NCBI GenBank assembly: GCA_903930345.1
Contig: CAIYYI010000396.1
Coordinates: forward strand, 1 to 53,164
Direction: 5' to 3'
Length of the DNA: 53,164 bases
Source of the DNA: an uncultured Verrucomicrobiota bacterium
GTDB taxonomy: Bacteria; Verrucomicrobiota; Verrucomicrobiia; Limisphaerales; CAIYYI01
Under the pieces are notes generated by a model, which made no database searches, was not told where the DNA came from, and saw nothing but the letters and a program-made list of their open reading frames with translations. Within the stretch, counting starts at the first letter, position 1. Every line of letters starts with the position of its first letter. The position numbers and the translations under genes are program-made. Below are positions 50,037 through 53,164 of this stretch, piece after piece.

Positions 50037-51182
50037 ATGAACTCGCCTTTCCTGATGGTTTCCACCCTGATGGCACTCTTCCTGGTGACGGCCAGTGGCC
50101 AACCCAAGCCCGCGCTGCCCAAGCCTGAGGCGTTTCTGGAAACCAAAGCCAAAGCCGAGCGGGGCGACCTCCAGTCCCAATGCAACCTCGGCGGCATTTA
50201 CTACGCAGGTCGCGGGGTCCCCAAAGACGACGCTGAGGCTGCCAGGTGGTTTCGCAAAGCGGCCGACCGGGATTATGCCGAGGCCCAACGCAACCTCGGC
50301 ATCATGTGCCACGAAGGTCGCGGGGTTCCCCAGGACGACGCTGAAGCCGCCAAATGGTATCGCAAAGCAGCCGACCAGAATGATGCCAAGGCCCAATTAT
50401 ACCTCGGCATTGCTTATTTGGACGGCGTTGGGGTCCCTAAAGGGGACGCTGAAGCCGCCAGGTGGTTGCGCAAAGCGGCCGACCAGAATTATGCCGAGGC
50501 CCAATACAACCTCGGCTTCATGTACTCCGAAGGTCGCGGGTTTCCCAAAGACGACGCTGAAGCTGCCAAGTGGTATCGCAAAGCGGCCGACCAGGATCAT
50601 GCTAAGGCCCAATTCGAACTCGGTGCCATGTACTCCGAAGGTCGCGGGTTTCCCAAAGACGACGCTGAAGCCGCCAAGTGGTTTCGCAAAGCGGCGGACC
50701 AGGACCATGCCGCGGCCCAATGCAACCTCGGCATCATGTACTCCGAAGGTCGCGGGGTCCCCCAAGACGACACCGAAGCCGCCAAGTGGTATCGCAAAGC
50801 GGCCGACCAGAATTATGCCGGGGCCCAATGCATCCTTGGCGTAATATAACGCGATGGTCGCGGGGTCCCCCAGGACGGTGCGGAGGCCGTCAAATGGTTG
50901 TACCAAGCGGCTCTCCGGAATTTTCTCCGCGCTCAGACACTGCTTGCGCAAATGTTCGACAAAGGACTTGGTGTCCCTCAGGATCCGGTCCAATCCCACG
51001 TCTGGTGGTCCATGGCTGCTGCTAACGGTGGCGATGCAAAAATCCGCTTTACCCTCCAATCCATCGAGTTGTTCATGACCCCGGAGCAAAAAACCGCAGC
51101 CGCCAAGCTCGCCAAGGAATTGGCCGCAAAACTTAAAACCACTAACGGGCCTTCCAATCCCACCCTTCAGTTTTCCCGCTGA
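50037..51182 (+). pseudogene. Secreted Sel1-like (SLR/TPR) repeat protein interrupted by an in-frame TAA at 50847-50849
   Basis: Signal peptide MNSPFLMVSTLMALFLVTASGQ; repeats AxWYRKAADQxxAxAQxxLGxMYxEGRGVPxDDAE; same frame continues after TAA as RDGRGVPQDGAEAVKWLYQAALRNFLRAQTLLAQMFDKGLGVPQDPVQSHVWWSMAAANGG to 51182. Confidence 0.82.
50185..50940 (+). repeat. Tandem repeat array, 108-bp period (36-aa Sel1 repeat), about 7 copies
   Basis: CAACCTCGGC-type unit recurs near 50182, 50290, 50398, 50506, 50614, 50722, 50830, with shared core cgctgaagccgccaagtggtatcgcaaagcggccgaccag. Confidence 0.85.
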
Positions 51183-51236
51183 ATCAGGCACCGTGAACTG
51201 CGAACCCTGGCTGAGGACTGATTCTGGATTTGCGGT

Positions 51237-51790
51237 CTATGGCAGGTGACTTTTCAGCCTCTCCCAGAGGGAAGGGCGCGAGGTCGAATTTTCGCTGGGC
51301 TGCGCGAGCTTCTCCGGGTAGTAGTTGGTTTCCGCGATCTGGCACACCAACGGCTTGCCCTCAGTCATCGATGCCACGATGCGGCGGTTATTCCTGGCCG
51401 GTTCGTAATCCGGGTCCAGGGCCAGCGCTTGCTCCAGGCAGGCCAGGGCGGCTGCTTTCATCCCCATCCCCGCGTACACCAGGCCAAGATTGCCAGGCGC
51501 CTGAACGTGGCGGGGGTTCTTCTCAAGCACCTTGCGGAAGCCCGTTTCGGCCTGCTGGAAATCCCTTATCCCCAGCGCTGCAAAAGCCTCCTCGAACAGG
51601 GTCTGGTCGGCCAGGTAGTCGTCCAGCGTGTCGCAGACCCCCCCTCCTTGACGAGCGATTCCAGAAACCGAAGCTGCTTCTCCGCCCGGCGCACAACGTC
51701 GCCATCCTCACTGTATCGAATCGCCGCCCGAAATCCCAGCACGGCCTTCCTTGCGTTCTGGATGAACCAACGCCATTTCGGTCCTCCCAT
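51237..51790 (-). pseudogene. TPR-repeat protein C-terminal region, frameshifted at a G7 tract (51649-51655 region)
   Basis: ...RRAEKQLRFLESLVKEGG in one frame; VCDTLDDYLADQTLFEEAFAALGIRDFQQAETGFRKVLEKNPRHVQAPGNLGLVYAGMGMKAAALACLEQALALDPDYEPARNN in the -1 frame. Confidence 0.7.
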
Positions 51791-51959
51791 GCAGCATCAG
51801 CATCCCCGGATATTTGCCCAGGTCAACGATGGTGAGGCCTTTCCTGAGCACTTTTTCGGCGACGTCGAGCGTCTTGATCTTTTTCGGTTCAGCCACGCTT
51901 GACGCAACCAAGCTGAGCACCAGACCAGCGAGCACGATCAGGCTGTTTGTACGTCTCAT
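51708..51959 (-). pseudogene. Truncated N-terminal fragment of a secreted protein
   Basis: MRRTNSLIVLAGLVLSLVASSVAEPKKIKTLDVAEKVLRKGLTIVDLGKYPGMLMLHGRTEMALVHPERK signal peptide plus start of a globular domain, then stop after 83 aa and overlap with TPR fragment. Confidence 0.5.
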
Positions 51960-51973
51960 TTGTTGGATTGGAT

Positions 51974-53164
51974 TCACTGGATTTTTGCAACTACCGGCAT
52001 CCAGACACTCATTCCTGAACGTCCGCGATTCGCCCAGGCGAAGTACGGGATGAGACGCAGGTCGAGTGGTTGGAGGCTCTGTCGGGTTAGTGGCCGGTAT
52101 AGGCCTGTCCATGTGGATTCCTGAAGGCGCAAGCCCTGACCCTGCAAGCTCACAATGTTCGTCCCCAGTGCGGCCGTGGCGGAAAACAAGCCCTGGATCG
52201 GCTTGAGCTGGATATCGCTGGGCAGGTGAACCTCCGGCACCCGGACGCCCGGCGGCAGGTCTGGCGACTCGACACAATAGACAATCGGACCGCGCATCAC
52301 CGCCATCTGGTTGCGCACCTGTTCGATGTTAGGATTTCCCGCGATGAGTTGGGCCGAAAGCGGCAGGGTCATCACCAGAGTGTCGCCCGCTTTGAAGATA
52401 CGCTGGTGATGCGCATAGCCATTCTGAATGCTGACCTCCTTCATCGGGCTGCCGTTCAGCGAGAAGGTAACCGGGGTTGCGGCCCACCCAGGCACGCGCA
52501 CATGCAAAGCTACTGGTTGGGCGGGAGCCGTCCGGATCAGCCACTTCACTTCCCCTGACCAGGGATAATCAGTGATTTGCTCCACTCGGAACTCACCCTT
52601 GGCAGGCAATTGGCAGGTTACGCGTGAACCGCCGAACTGATGCACCCAAAGCCCGCTGTCATCCTGGCTGTAGAAGTAGGCTGAGAGTTGCGCCATGGTG
52701 CGCAGGAGATTCGATGGGCAGCAGATGTCGGTTCTTCCTGGCACGCCGCGCTGTGCCATGTCGGTCCAGCCGGTCGGCTTGTAGTTCTCGTCGTACCGGC
52801 GGAGCACCGCCCGGTAGAACCAGCTCCGGCCATCCAGCCCGAGGCTTGGAAGCATGCCGTTGAACATCTCACGTTCCATGACGTCGGCGTACGTTGCGTC
52901 AGGCTGGTTCACTAGCATGCGGTAGCCCCACATGAAGACGCCAATTTGTCCGCAGGTCTCGTTGTAGCACGTGCTGTTGGGCAATTCGTAGGGCGCCCCG
53001 GCAGCCTCGACCGCAGGAGCATTGTGCGAAAGCGTGACGGGATGCGCGCTCACACCGCCATTGATGAACATCTTGCGGGTGGTCAAATCCGTCCAAAGCA
53101 GGTCAAGCGCGTGGGCTAGTTTCGGGTCGTCTCGCTCCGCGCAGAGGTCAGCCGCGCCGGTGTA
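51974..53164 (-). CDS. GH127-like (beta-L-arabinofuranosidase-type, DUF1680) glycosidase, 5' end beyond window
   Basis: Frame open to window end (YTGAADLCAERDDPKLAHALDLLWTDLTTRKMFINGGV); YELPNSTCYNETCGQIGVFMWGYRML; DICCPSNLLRTMAQL; VALHVRVPGWA. Confidence 0.87.
   Translation of the reverse strand, partial: YTGAADLCAERDDPKLAHALDLLWTDLTTRKMFINGGVSAHPVTLSHNAPAVEAAGAPYELPNSTCYNETCGQIGVFMWGYRMLVNQPDATYADVMEREMFNGMLPSLGLDGRSWFYRAVLRRYDENYKPTGWTDMAQRGVPGRTDICCPSNLLRTMAQLSAYFYSQDDSGLWVHQFGGSRVTCQLPAKGEFRVEQITDYPWSGEVKWLIRTAPAQPVALHVRVPGWAATPVTFSLNGSPMKEVSIQNGYAHHQRIFKAGDTLVMTLPLSAQLIAGNPNIEQVRNQMAVMRGPIVYCVESPDLPPGVRVPEVHLPSDIQLKPIQGLFSATAALGTNIVSLQGQGLRLQESTWTGLYRPLTRQSLQPLDLRLIPYFAWANRGRSGMSVWMPVVAKIQ

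Noticed and set aside
50185-50940. CRISPR-like array
   Set aside because: Repeats are contiguous, 108 bp and coding (Sel1 protein repeats) with no unique spacers.
50397-51191. 264-aa minus-strand ORF with repeats antisense to Sel1 array
   Set aside because: Periodicity is inherited from the 108-bp repeats on the plus strand; no independent evidence of coding.

Overview
High-GC bacterial chromosomal window. Gene content and protein style suggest a Verrucomicrobiota-like genome, but that is inference. It is mostly housekeeping and metabolic genes: PNPase C-terminus with two S1 domains, rpsA, glnS, gluQRS, upp, adk, sppA, metF, deoC, and a sulfate-uptake/cysteine-synthesis cluster (sbp-M14-like-cysK-cysT-cysW-cysA). 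The second half is richer in polysaccharide enzymes: GH30-like, sulfatase, a large putative glycosidase, GH9 and GH127. There is no CRISPR array, prophage, rRNA or convincing tRNA. The most interesting locus is a translationally overlapping pair at about 38.1-42.3 kb. It combines a divergent GalU-like nucleotidyltransferase with a roughly 1100-aa two-domain protein (fucokinase/GHMP-like kinase followed by a UDPGP-family pyrophosphorylase), a domain order opposite to Bacteroides Fkp and plant FKGP; this is a candidate uncharacterised sugar-salvage/nucleotide-sugar system. Other items worth checking: apparent reading-frame breaks in cysW, sppA and a TPR gene; an in-frame stop inside a 108-bp-period Sel1 repeat array; a four-hairpin palindrome cluster at about 49.6 kb; an orphan DUF1778 antitoxin-like gene; a paired SPFH operon next to a two-component system; and an ABC importer pair with no adjacent permease. 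All homology calls are from recognised motifs only; no searches were run.
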